A DNA stretch of 64,000 nt from Argentina anserina (lineage: Eukaryota > Streptophyta > Magnoliopsida > Rosales > Rosaceae), in assembly GCF_933775445.1 (NCBI RefSeq), contig NC_065873.1, positions 19,406,001-19,470,000 on the forward strand, given 5' to 3'. The first letter of the stretch is position 1. Every line of letters starts with the position of its first letter. Of this stretch, positions 11,861-22,561 are shown piece by piece. The notes below the pieces were generated by a model. It searched no databases. It was not told where the DNA came from and saw only the letters and a program-made list of their open reading frames with translations. The translations under genes and the position numbers were made by a program.

Positions 11861-13175
11861 GAGAAAATTCGGCTTACTACCTTGTACTTTTGGGGTTTCA
11901 TCAATTTAGTCCCTACATTTTCAATTTAATCATAAAAAAATCCTTATACTCTCCAATCTCATCAAGTTCATCCATTCCGTCACTAATCCTTCAAATGTCT
12001 CTGTCCATTTGTAGACCTGACAATCGCAGACCTGACAGATCAACTCGTGGGACCTTTTTGCAGGGAAACTTCCCAAATACACATAATTTTTTTTCTTAAT
12101 TCTAAGATGAGAATTGATTTGCTTCGGTAGTGCCTTGTTTGCCGCCACCAACTCTAAAGTCACCGCTGCAGTAGCTAGATTTGTATGGCAAGCTAGAGAA
12201 ACTGCCAGGGTTTAGACGCTTGAGGGAGAAATTTGCTTTCTTAAGGTATTCGGTTTCAGATTTCTTGACTATTTGTTTTGTCTGTGAAGACAAATAAAAT
12301 TTAGATTCTGGTTGCTAACTCTGTTTGTGAATCTGTTATGAACTTTGTTTTGGGAAATTTAAAGATTGGGAGTTTGATTATGTTTGGGGTACAAGGGTTG
12401 AACAATATCGGATTGGAGAAGTGGAATTGCAATTTCAGGTTTAATCAAGTTATTTAAGTCCAACACACAAAAAGAAACCTAGAATCCTCATTTTCTCAAT
12501 TCAAGATCAATCCTATTAACTCCTCATAGAGGAGAAAAGACAAGATTTACCAAATAGAAAATACAAAATGTGATATATGGTCAAATCTTTGGTGTTTTAG
12601 ATTTTCCCCATCTCTTTCTCACTTTCTCCATCCAAACTCTTCAAAGACCCAATATTAATCCTTTTTTCTCTTGGGATTAGTATGTGAGGCATTGGTTGTT
12701 AGTGTTTTGGGTTACTATGAATGATGAATTTTTGCTTGGGAGTTGGGATTTTGCAGAGCATGAAATTTATTAACTACCTCTTCAACCGATCTCTCTCTCT
12801 CCTTACTCATGTTTTTTCTTCGTAAATCGAATTTTCCATTACAACTTTTTGGGTTTGTAAATTGAAGCGTTGATGTTGATTATTCTCATTTGAGATGAAA
12901 TTAATAGAAAAGTTTAGACATGGACAAACCAAAGGGCGGCGATGGGAAACTGATGAGTATTTTGGGGAAGTTTCCCTGCAAAAAGATCCCACAAGCTGAT
13001 ATGTTAGATCTATTATTGCCAGGTGAGCAATCGGTCGTAGACATTTGACGGATTAGTAGCAAAATGAATCAACTTGATGAGATCAAAGAGTACAAAGACT
13101 TTTCTAATTGAATTGAAAATTCAGGGACTGAGCTGATGAATCCCCGAAAGTACAAGATAGTAAGCAGAAATTTCT
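11861..13175. mobile_element. Long-TIR MITE (Mutator-like)
   Basis: The outer ends are inverted repeats of about 200 bp or more. The left end reads GAGAAAATTCGGCTTACTAC and the right end, reverse-complemented, reads GAGAAATTTCTGCTTACTAT, and the match continues inward to the AGGGAAACTTCCC region (about 12062-12075 and 12964-12977). The flanks are TATATATA-type on both sides, so a target duplication is plausible but not decisive. The middle (about 12090-12940) has no recognised coding sequence. Confidence 0.7.
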
Positions 13176-13395
13176 CCTATATATATGCTAGGGCTAGGAG
13201 AAGAAATTAGGACGATTCGGATGATCCATGATATATACTATATAAGAGCTAAATAAAATGTATGAATCGATCAGTAAACTACTAATAAAGAAAATATATA
13301 AATGATGAGTATTTCTCAATGTGGAATAATTAGTTCAACTATATTAACACTTTAAGTTAATTAGATCTTTATAGGTGGCCAACAAACTCGCAGCA

Positions 13396-16315
13396 TGTAA
13401 TAACCCTAATTTTTAAAATAATATTTGAGTGTGAATTGAATTCTATAAAATTGCAAATTTTAATTAGAATGAATGTGATTGGTAGCGACGTTATGAAACG
13501 AGAAACGGAAACGATCTCGGAACGTTTAATTAGCAAAACGTTACATTTCCGCTACGTATATATCGACTTTTATTCCGTCGCTCGGTTGCGAAAACTTCCT
13601 TCACGAAAGTTGTAGAGCTCGTCGATACGAGTTCGTGAATATGTGACGCGTTCTAATCGGACGTCGGAGGTGGAAGTTATTAATATCGGAAGTTAGTTTC
13701 CGATTTTGAAAACGAGTATAAATAAGATATTTTTGTGTTTAGGGTTTCCATTTCAGGAAACCCATTCTCTCTCTTCACTTCCGCCTCCCTCTCCCTCTCT
13801 CTCACCTTCCCGAGCCTCCTTCCCTTCAAAAACTCCATCGCCGGCGATCTCTATATCCAGACGGTCGTGTGCTACACCGCTACTCCCTACGGCTTCGCGA
13901 GGTCAATCTCACCAAACCCCAGGCTCGCCTCGCCGCTCATCGCCGTATAGAGCTTCGTTGAGATAACCCGAAGCTCGGAGGTTACCCCGCTGCATCGCAT
14001 CTTCACCGGCAAAGCTAGGGCACAGGGACTAGCTCACAGTCGCCGCCTCTCCTCATTGGCACCACCTGCAACCATTTGAGACGCATATCGAGTCACCATC
14101 GCACCCTCGGCTCAACCTCCACCTCCGCATGGTTCTACCTCCTCCGGCGACATCACAGTGACTTTGAGGAACGATTGTGGTAAGGGATCGATTAATTGAG
14201 TGATTGTGATTGAAGATTGTTGGTTGTTTGTGATTTTTGTGGAGATTGGAGATTGGAGAGGGAGAGGGGATTACCGCCGCATTAAGCGGCGCGTGAGGGA
14301 GTGTGAGGTGGCGTAGGGGCGGCCTAGGGCTGTACAGGGGTGGAGGAGGGAGAAAAGAGAGGAATTGGGGTGGCGGTGGCGTGCTACGCGCCGGTTTTGG
14401 GCTCGGCGCATGGGCCCCACGCGCTGCCACAGTGAGTGGCGCGTGAGCGCCACGCGCGGCCTACCGGAGGTGGCGCGTGCACCCCACGCGCCGCCACGTG
14501 CGACGCGTGAACAGTGATTCCGAGAAGGGTAATTTTGTAATTTATTTTTACGTACGGTAAATGTAAAAAGGTGAATTACATTCGGTAAATGTAAATTTTA
14601 TTTTGTATTCGGTAAATGTAAATTTAAATTACTTTTAGTAAAGATAAAAAGTAATTTTAAAAGGGTAATACTGTAATTATTATTTACTGAGACAGTACGT
14701 ACATTTGAATAGTATTTATACGTACAGAAATACGTAAACAGTATGTACTCGTACAACGATACGTATTAGATGTGTATTTTGTACATTATTACATAAATAG
14801 TAAATTCGTGAATAGTAACCGTGAATAGTAACAGTGAACAGTAACACTGAATAGTGACAGTGAACAGTAAATTCGCAAAACCGAAAATTGCTGAACAGTA
14901 ACCGATTATTACTGTTTCGGCATTTAAAGGTTTACGAAACGTTTCTAAATTCTTTTCTTATCTTTTCAAGGTGATCGATAAATCAAGAAAAAGAATTATC
15001 TTCGGAAATTGTGGAATTACGCTCGAGTCGATAAGGTGAGTAAAATCTCACATATTTATGAATCCACCCTTGCGGTGATTTCAAGATTTTTGCAAGAGAT
15101 TAAATATTGAAATACGACATGTATACGATATAGTGGATTACATATATATTGTATAAATGGTAATAAGTACATATATATAGTTTGCTATAATATATATTGT
15201 TATGAATTTAATTGAAATTAGTCATTTCGATGACGAGCATGTGAATTAGTTTGTACATGACTTTAATATGAAGTATGGTAAACGTTTTGTCTTCGGACGT
15301 GTTTATAAATTATGACGTGTATATGATATAGTGGAGTATATATGTATTATATTAATGGTAAATAAATACATACATATATATATATATATATATAGTTTGC
15401 TATATAATATACTGTTATGATTTTATCGTGATGATGCCATATTAATGACAAGATTTTATCGAGCATGTGATTTTGATTTGTACAATATGATGTGAGATTA
15501 TTGTATGTGTTTGGCAAGTCGGAACCTAGCCTTTGGCCGGGCGAAAGTTACGATACAGTTAGAGCTCTAGTCTGTCTGCCGTAGTACTGCATGTGAGGTA
15601 ACGGGTGGTTATCTGCTCATGAGTACTCAGATTGTTTTGGATGTTGGGTAGCGGGTGGCTATCCAATATCGGCGGTGTATTACGAGAGGGGTAACAGATG
15701 TGTACCAGCGTTCTTGGTACCCGTAATATAAATGCATTTGGGTAACCAGAATGGTTACTTAATTTCTCATGAGCGTTTTATTTCATATTTGTTTGGGACG
15801 ACCAGATACGCCGTCCATTGACTCATGAGTGCATTTATATTTGTTTGATTTCTGGATTTTCGTATATATTGATATGCGAGTTATATATTTTCATTTTACT
15901 CATACGAGCTGTAAAGCTTACCGGGTTTGTGTTTACAATCCCGGTGCACCAATTTAATGGTGTAGGGGATACTTCCGCAGGTGCAGATTAGTGGTGGTTG
16001 GGGGACGACTCCGGAGACCTCGAAGTCGTTCGTATCCTGCTTGTGGTGAGGTTTCTAGCGTAGATTTGTGTGTGTGAGAATTTGAGTGGAGTTATTTGTG
16101 AGTTTTGTGAGAATTTGTGAAGATTATTATCATTCCGTCTTATGTAATGTTTAATTATAAATTTGGGTTGTAATAATTGGTTTTTCTGAGTTGTATTGAG
16201 AACTCAGTAATGATCTGTTGTGCATTTTAAATGATTTCGATTTCATTGAAATTATTTAGTGTTTAACGACTTTAAAATTTTGAGTTTTTATACTCGAAAT
16301 TTTAGGGTGGTTACA
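13396..16315 (+). repeat. Family B solo LTR (gypsy, Tekay-like)
   Basis: It starts TGTAATAACCC and ends GGGTGGTTACA, the termini of family B. The flanking 5-mers CAGCA and CAACA match at four of five positions, consistent with an aged target duplication, and no internal region is attached. A TATA box (13717-13724) lies 321 bp from the start, followed by a GC-rich core (about 14270-14510), a TGAACAGTAA-type array (about 14810-14900), the block GTGAGTAAAATCTCAC (15036-15051) and a tandem duplication of about 200 bp (from about 15105 and 15305). The Tekay-like label comes from the related copy at 47893, which has a gag and an initiator-Met primer site. Confidence 0.82.
13717..13724 (+). promoter_or_regulatory. 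LTR TATA box
   Basis: TATAAATA sits about 320 bp from the LTR start. The same spacing is seen in the copies at 22562 (box 22877-22884), 47893 (box 48213-48219) and the minus-strand copy ending at 42180 (box 41852-41858), which supports it as the retrotransposon promoter. Confidence 0.6.
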
Positions 16316-17651
16316 CAACATCAATTTATACTCCGGCTGGATTGAAGAGCTTAAGTACTATTTAAATTAATTAATTTATCATATCATGATTATCTCACTT
16401 CAATGAGTTCAATCAATTTGTCAGCAAATGTTAAGACCTCTGCAGTCTCACTGCCTCTATACTGGGTCAACTAGTATGATTGACACAGTGGCCCCGGCCG
16501 GCCGTACTAATCAGTAATCAGCGACCTATGGCCTGCATGCAGAAAGTTCTTCAATCTTCTTTGGCCAAGTCAGGATTGTTCAATACAGCTAGTTTAACTA
16601 GTACTCAGCATCTACTTGAATATTCGGTAATTAACAAGATATTAATTAAGTTGTAATTGGATGAGGAAGTTAATAAATATATTAGCTTTCCAGTTAATTA
16701 TCATGGAAAACCCAAGAAACAAAATCCAAGCAGTATTTACGAATCAACTCAATCAAGTACTAAAAGGATCGATCACTGTGCCAGAGCCAGCTCCTCCTTC
16801 AATTCCTTAATTGGCACCTTGCAGTGAAACTCACTCTGCTAGTCGATCTCACCACGTACCCAATATGACGATCAAGCTAGCTCTAGCTATCTCATGTCAT
16901 GCCATATATTTGGTATGATCGAATGACTTCAGTTGATCGATCCACTAGAAACACCCGCCACACTCATACTTCTACATTTCACAACGTACGTACAAATGTA
17001 CAGTTATTGATATCACAGTTCACAGACTGACATACATATGCACTGAACACGAATAATTCATGCACTGTGACAGACATATTCACAGTTCACAACAAGGCTA
17101 CCTACAACGATCACCGAAGTGCATGCATGCATGAATATTAATACTCAAGTTCTTAACACAAGCAAGAAAATTAAAGATAGAAAACTAAGACACCCAAAAA
17201 GCTAGGTACGTATGACAGATTAATAAGGCGCTAGCAACAGGAAGAAGGCAGCTAATTAATAAACCCAGCTGGGGTGCGCGCAGATGCTTAATTATTCACA
17301 AGTAAACCTCATGCTCGGAGAAAACCAACGCGTACAGCACCCCAGCTAACCTAATTATGGATCGCTACTGCATCAGATTACTAGACCTAAGTTTCTCCGA
17401 ACGGCTGGGACATGTGCGAACAATAGTTAGCTTGCTAGTCAAGAAAGGCTTATTCTAAATTTTTTATGCATATATGTTGCTTCTCGAGTTTCTGTCTACT
17501 TTAGCTATATATTCATAAGTGAACATTTAAGATCAACAATTCTATCCCCATTAAACAAAAAACAAACAATTAGCTCCAACTTACAATTCAAGGGAAAATT
17601 ACGCGCGCAATTAATGGCATCGACTATGTATATATAATATATAATGGCATA
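16316..17651. other. No gene recognised
   Basis: AT-rich intergenic sequence with scattered GCATGC and CTAGCTAG words. I see no coding frame, RNA gene or clear repeat boundary. Confidence 0.5.
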
Positions 17652-17665
17652 GTGTGCCCATGCAT

Positions 17666-18742
17666 TTTTTTTTTTGAAATGGATTATCGGCTGCTCTCAC
17701 GCCGTATCTATTAATGAAACCGCATAATATAAAAGGGAAGGGACATTGAGCCTAAACCCCATACTGTAAGAACATTCCGAAATAATATCAGATATCACTA
17801 CATAACCTATGCATACTAGCAAGCACCAGTTACCAAGGGTTGCAACATTGACAACTCCATTTGCTTTATTATATCGGCGACATACCGGAAAGACAATGCT
17901 CATGCGGAGCCATAAAGTATTATGTCTATCAGCTTTCCCACTATGTTGCCATTGGAAACTAATACCAGTGACACCAAGTTTCATTATACCACTAGGAGGC
18001 TGCGACCATTTGACAAAGTAAGGAACTCGCAATCTCACTAGGGTAATCATGGCACGTTGAGTGCACCACAAGGACAAAACCCACTTCTCCCTATCAAACA
18101 ATAACATGGAATTATTGCAACAATAGCTAGATAACAAAAATATCAAGCAAAAAACGAACAATAACCAATGAGCCCAGGACAAGCTCAAAACCAGAGCCCA
18201 ATCCCAAACATCAATGCGGGAAGAAAGGGAGACACACGCCGCCAGCCAAGCCAGGTATATCCCGTCGCCGGTCTTTGTCCCCAATCTGTCACCAACTCCG
18301 TCAAACCAGCATCGCCGATCCACCACCCCCAACACACCATCCTCCTAAGCAACACCGCTACCAATCGGCGACAGCTCTAGATCCGAACGAACTGCCGTGA
18401 TCCAGATGGGAACCACCAGATCAGAGGAGTGCAGCACCACCATGAAACAATCACCTCCAAACAGCCACCATATCTCCTAAATATATACCCATCGCCGACC
18501 CAACCAACTTCGATCAGACCAATCCCAAACCACCATCGCCGCATCACCCTTCCTCAATCCACACACCTCCACCGAAAACACTCCGCAAACCGCAGCTCGG
18601 CACATCACAAGGCCACATGAGGATGACGATCCCTGCCCGACGACGACATTAGGCACGCCTCCGAACATGAACACTAACCCTAACTTTCTCTCTCTAAAAC
18701 TATTACAACAGAAGTAGGTAATTTGTATATCAAAAGAAACAT
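17666..18742 (-). mobile_element. Internally deleted LINE with 14-bp target duplication
   Basis: Perfect direct repeats GTGTGCCCATGCAT flank the insertion at 17652-17665 and 18743-18756. The left junction carries a T-run (17666-17674), which is the poly(A) tail of a minus-strand LINE. Read on the minus strand, a GC-rich leader full of short frames gives way to a frame (17697-18335) containing KWSQPPSGIMKLGVTG, which resembles the start of the RNase H domain of plant L1 elements, and ending close to the tail. RT and ORF1 are absent, so this is a non-autonomous LINE derivative. The duplication and tail are seen directly; the RNase H identity is a weaker motif call. Confidence 0.75.
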
Positions 18743-19319
18743 GTGTGCCCATGCATATATAATTGCAAGTAGTATCTCTATATTCTCTCAGCGTGTTTTT
18801 CCTCATCTACGTACCATCCTTAGTTTATGGACATATTTAACAGTTATGATTTAGATGCATTTTGTTCTTACTGAGGTTCACATTCCTGCTTAGGAACACT
18901 TGTTTGGACCTGTCATAATAATGTCATAGTTTAACCGACTTTCTATTGAGATAGTACATACCTAGATACCAAATATTCTTGAGAATATCTAATTGATTAA
19001 TAAGAATCCATATCTTTTTTAAAGGAGAAATTCATTTAATGAAAACGCACGCGCATGCCAAGATGATCATTACATATCCACCTACTAGGCAGGATAGATA
19101 ATGATTTATGGTGAACACACCAAAGTGATACATATGATAGATTATCTATCTAAAAACAAAGCCCGATGCAAGGAGAAAATGAAAAGCTAACCCCAAACCA
19201 AACAAGGAAAGAGGTTAACCAAACACACAACTGACACAACCAAAAACTAAAAAAACAAGAAGAAAAAACAAACAAATAAAAAGACTCCTCCACAACCAAA
19301 AATAGGGATTAAGCATATT

Positions 19320-19742
19320 AAAAACCCAAAAAATATTTATACTTTTTCCTTGCCCTTAGAACTAGGGCTTAGAATCATCACTGACACCTGAAAGCTCAAC
19401 TCTGAAGGCGTTGGCTTCTTCTTATCGGTTTAAGGCTTCTTATTTTGATTGCCAGGAGGGCGCTCCAGGTTAACAGTCTCAGGGCTCTTCACATGCTCCC
19501 CCACAGATGGTGAAGTCGCCCTCTCTCTTTTCAGGCTCAGGGGTGTCACCATCCCACCAAATGACTTCAAGAGCCTAGGGAAAGACTCAATTGTAGAAGC
19601 TTCATTTGATTTCATAAGCAGCCTAACTACCACCAGACCAGCACTAGTGATTGTCCCAGAAGTTGCCACTGACCTAGTAGCCATCCATTCCACTCCAAGC
19701 CCCAGTCAAATTCGGCTCGCCTTGACCCGCATTCAACACTGT
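19320..19742 (-). pseudogene. LINE ORF1 C-terminal remnant
   Basis: A minus-strand frame (19430-19693) includes SFGGMVTPLSLKRERATS, SVGEHVKSPETVNLERPP and NQNKKP before a stop, then continues in frame to a second stop near 19342. It lies on the 3' side of the solo LTR inside the same LINE, so it is probably the end of the ORF1 that starts near 22.09 kb. No conserved domain is recognisable here; the assignment rests on position and strand. Confidence 0.5.
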
Positions 19743-21237
19743 TGATATGAGCATATAATGCGACAATTTTAATATGTTATATCTCTCATGTAGTTTAGTT
19801 ATTCTCTTAATAATGTATATTTTAACTTAGTTTATTGTTTTTAGGTATATTGGAGCAAAATAAGAAGAATATATGTTTAAAGGACCAAAATCAGCAATAA
19901 AACCCGAAATTAGGATCCTACCTCTGTAAAATAGTCAACTTCGACAAGTCATAGCGGATAATCTACATAGAGGAAAATTACGAGTAATATATCGATAGAA
20001 AGCCCTGTATATAAGTCTAGTTTTTGGAGCAGTTGGAATCGCATCAATATTAATTTTCTTGAGAAAGTTATGCTGGATTTACTAAGTAGAGATTAAACTG
20101 TCCGAGAATGAAGAGAAAACCAATCATAATCAAAGAATGAAAGAAGGTGTCAACCACGAATTAGACTTATACTAGGGTTTTTCTGAGCATCAATTAAGGA
20201 CAAAAAAATGAGTTATTTAAAGCCTTTGGATCAGTCTAACATCGTCTCAAAGAAGGGCCAAGATTAGTTCAACTTTGTAGGGTTTTCCCCCTATATATAG
20301 AAGACTTAATTAAGGAGTTGAGCACCTCATTTTTGCCGCACCAGTTACATCTTCTGTCTTTCCTTCTCTACTCCATAATAGTTTGTTTTAGGTTTTTCTT
20401 CTCCTTGTCTGTTGCCCTCTCTAGTAATCATAGTAACAAAGTATAACTCTATGAATTCTTTTTATTTTAATTCAATCTTTATGTCTTTCATCATCTTATT
20501 CTTCTTCTTTCTGTTTTGTTTTGATTATTAATCTATGTGTATGTATGTTTTATTGTTCTTACGTTATCATATGATGTTCTAGTTATTTGATTCATGCTTG
20601 CTTATTGGTTTTAAATCTATGATTCTTGTTCTTCATTCATATATACCTTGTTTGTGTTTGGATTGCGTTGATTAACATAAGTGGGTAGAGGAATCATAGA
20701 TTGCATGTTAATATGGGGTATTGGGCTGCGTCGGCTATACTTTTGTATTAATGTATTCGACTTCATATTCTTTATGCTTAATGATTCATATAATTATTTG
20801 GCTGCATCGGTTGTTTTTATATGAAATATCTTTTGTATCTTGGCTGCGTCGGCTTATATTTAGGAGAGTTTAGAAGGGCTTAGATATTGACTTGGTTGTG
20901 TTGGTTGTCTTTATCTAATGAGTTGATTCAACGTTAAACTTGCATGTCTTTAGGTTGCTAGGATTGAGATAGCGTAATTCTGTTTCGTGTTCATGATGTG
21001 TGTGTGTGTACGCAATAAAGATGGTCGCATGTATATAATTATATTTTGTTCTCGTAGGAATTTAGAAACAAACTTCAACTCACTTAAACCTCTTGTATAT
21101 ATGTGAATATTGTAGATATTATTTATTAATGCTCTATCTTATAGAGTACTCTCAATTCCCGACCTATAACGATATCATTTCTTACTACTATTCTATCTTC
21201 TGCATGGTTTTATTAATGGCCTTAAAACGCCTCATCA
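19743..21237 (+). repeat. Solo LTR (gypsy, Athila/Tat-like) inside a LINE
   Basis: It runs from TGATATGAG to CTCATCA, near-inverted termini with TG...CA ends, and cleanly interrupts LINE sequence of the same strand and type on both sides. A TATA-like CTATATATAG lies near 20292. The word TGGCTGCGTCGGCT recurs at about 20723, 20798 (one change) and 20840, with a decayed copy near 20892. The flanking 5-mers ACTGT and AGAGT do not match well, so the exact ends are uncertain. Its layout resembles the 1-5301 LTR without obvious sequence identity. Confidence 0.65.
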
Positions 21238-21239
21238 AG

Positions 21240-22130
21240 AGTCAAACCCAACCTTGAAATATGGTTTCCCGCCAGAAATTTCGGAGAAGGATCCAATCCC
21301 AAAACTGGCGCCGTCGACTACACGGAACCTCATACCTTTGCTTCCGGCCATGTAATCTCTACAACCATCGTAGTCTTCACCCCCACAGTTGGGTTATCCT
21401 TCAAAATCCATGACTCCACTGTCACCGAACTCCTAGCCACCATCACACCACACATGGCTTGATCACAAACGCCTCCCACCATGTCCAAACAATCTGCACT
21501 TTTTGCATAAACCTTTGCATTTTTCATACAAAAGCTCCAGATCCACTGCTACCACCAATGCAAAATTGAAAGATCGCCGAAACAAGACCCGACGACGAAC
21601 ATCATGCAACAATCAAATACGTTGAACATGAGCCTGGTGCTTTAGAGCTGTGTGATCCGGCTTCATAAACTGACCGAGCACATTTCCGATACGGGTCAAA
21701 GATCATTCATTTCGCATACCCAGCCTCAATCATAAAATAGCAACGCACACCTCAAGAAAATTCATAGATATATCCTTCAAATCCCGAACTCCATCGTAAT
21801 CTTCTAACAAATAGCATGCCATTGTTGAAAACCATGGCCCATCTCGAAGAACCCTATTCTTCTCCTCCGGATCTTTGAACTCGAACACATACACACCCTT
21901 CTCCTCCTCGTGAATCACCACCCTCTCCTTCAAACATCACACATCCGAAATAGCCATAGCTAGAGATGGAACCACCATCGGTTTGTTGTTTAGGAAGCGG
22001 CCACACAAAAAGAGCCTGGAGTCGATGAGATTTGCACCATCATTGAAAGTCACTACCGCCTCCTCCCCCAATGATAGACGACGCCATTGCCTTTCCACCA
22101 AAGTGCTCGAACAGGTTGACGGCTAGAAAA
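21240..22130 (-). pseudogene. LINE ORF1 remnant (DUF4283 and zinc knuckle)
   Basis: From an ATG near 22090 on the minus strand, the reading frame gives the DUF4283 domain of plant L1 ORF1: LFLCGRFLNNKPM, then KERVVIHEEEKGVYVFEFKD, VLRDGPW and LLEDYDGVRDL. There is a frame change near the glycine run and a TGA where Trp is expected, just before the CLKERVV segment. Further down, a different frame gives a zinc-knuckle-like CKGLCKKCRLFGHGG. DUF4283 proteins are thought to act as the RNA-binding partner of LINE RNA. Several breaks make it non-functional. Confidence 0.72.
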
Positions 22131-22561
22131 CCCTAGAGCCAAGAGTTGACTATTTCTGTTTTTGCACTTACACTGAGATTAACCTACGTACTGCGGCATA
22201 TAAGAATCCATATCTGGTAAATAGTGATACAAGAATTGTGACAAGGAAAACCTTTATAAGAGTATTATTAGGATAGTGATAATACTATAAATAAGGTATA
22301 TTGCATGGCGCCTGCGCTCTCTACAACAAGCCATTCAACATCCATAAGCTCCTTCTTCCTCTCCAAAATCCAAGTATTCACAGCTCGATCGAGACGCGTA
22401 ACAATTTCCGACAACACAAACTGAGTGGCATCATCAGCAATCAAAGCAAATCATAATATTGTGATGGAGGAGGTGACACTGGTAGACATTGCCTCTTTTC
22501 ATCCTAGTAAGAAGAAGAAGAAAAAGCCAATTGAAACCAGTATTTTGAATGAGGACGAAGA

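Larger units (their letters stand above)
19016..22200 (-). mobile_element. LINE with 15-bp target duplication, split by a solo LTR
   Basis: Perfect 15-bp direct repeats TAAGAATCCATATCT occur at 19001-19015 and 22201-22215. The left junction has the T-run expected for a minus-strand LINE poly(A). Without the inserted LTR (19743-21237) the LINE is about 1.7 kb. It carries a leader and ORF1 remnants but no ORF2, so the reverse transcriptase has been deleted or was never part of this copy. Confidence 0.88.

Noticed and set aside
19743..21237. Target duplication for the solo LTR inside the LINE
   Set aside because: The flanking 5-mers ACTGT and AGAGT agree at only three positions, so I do not claim a duplication.
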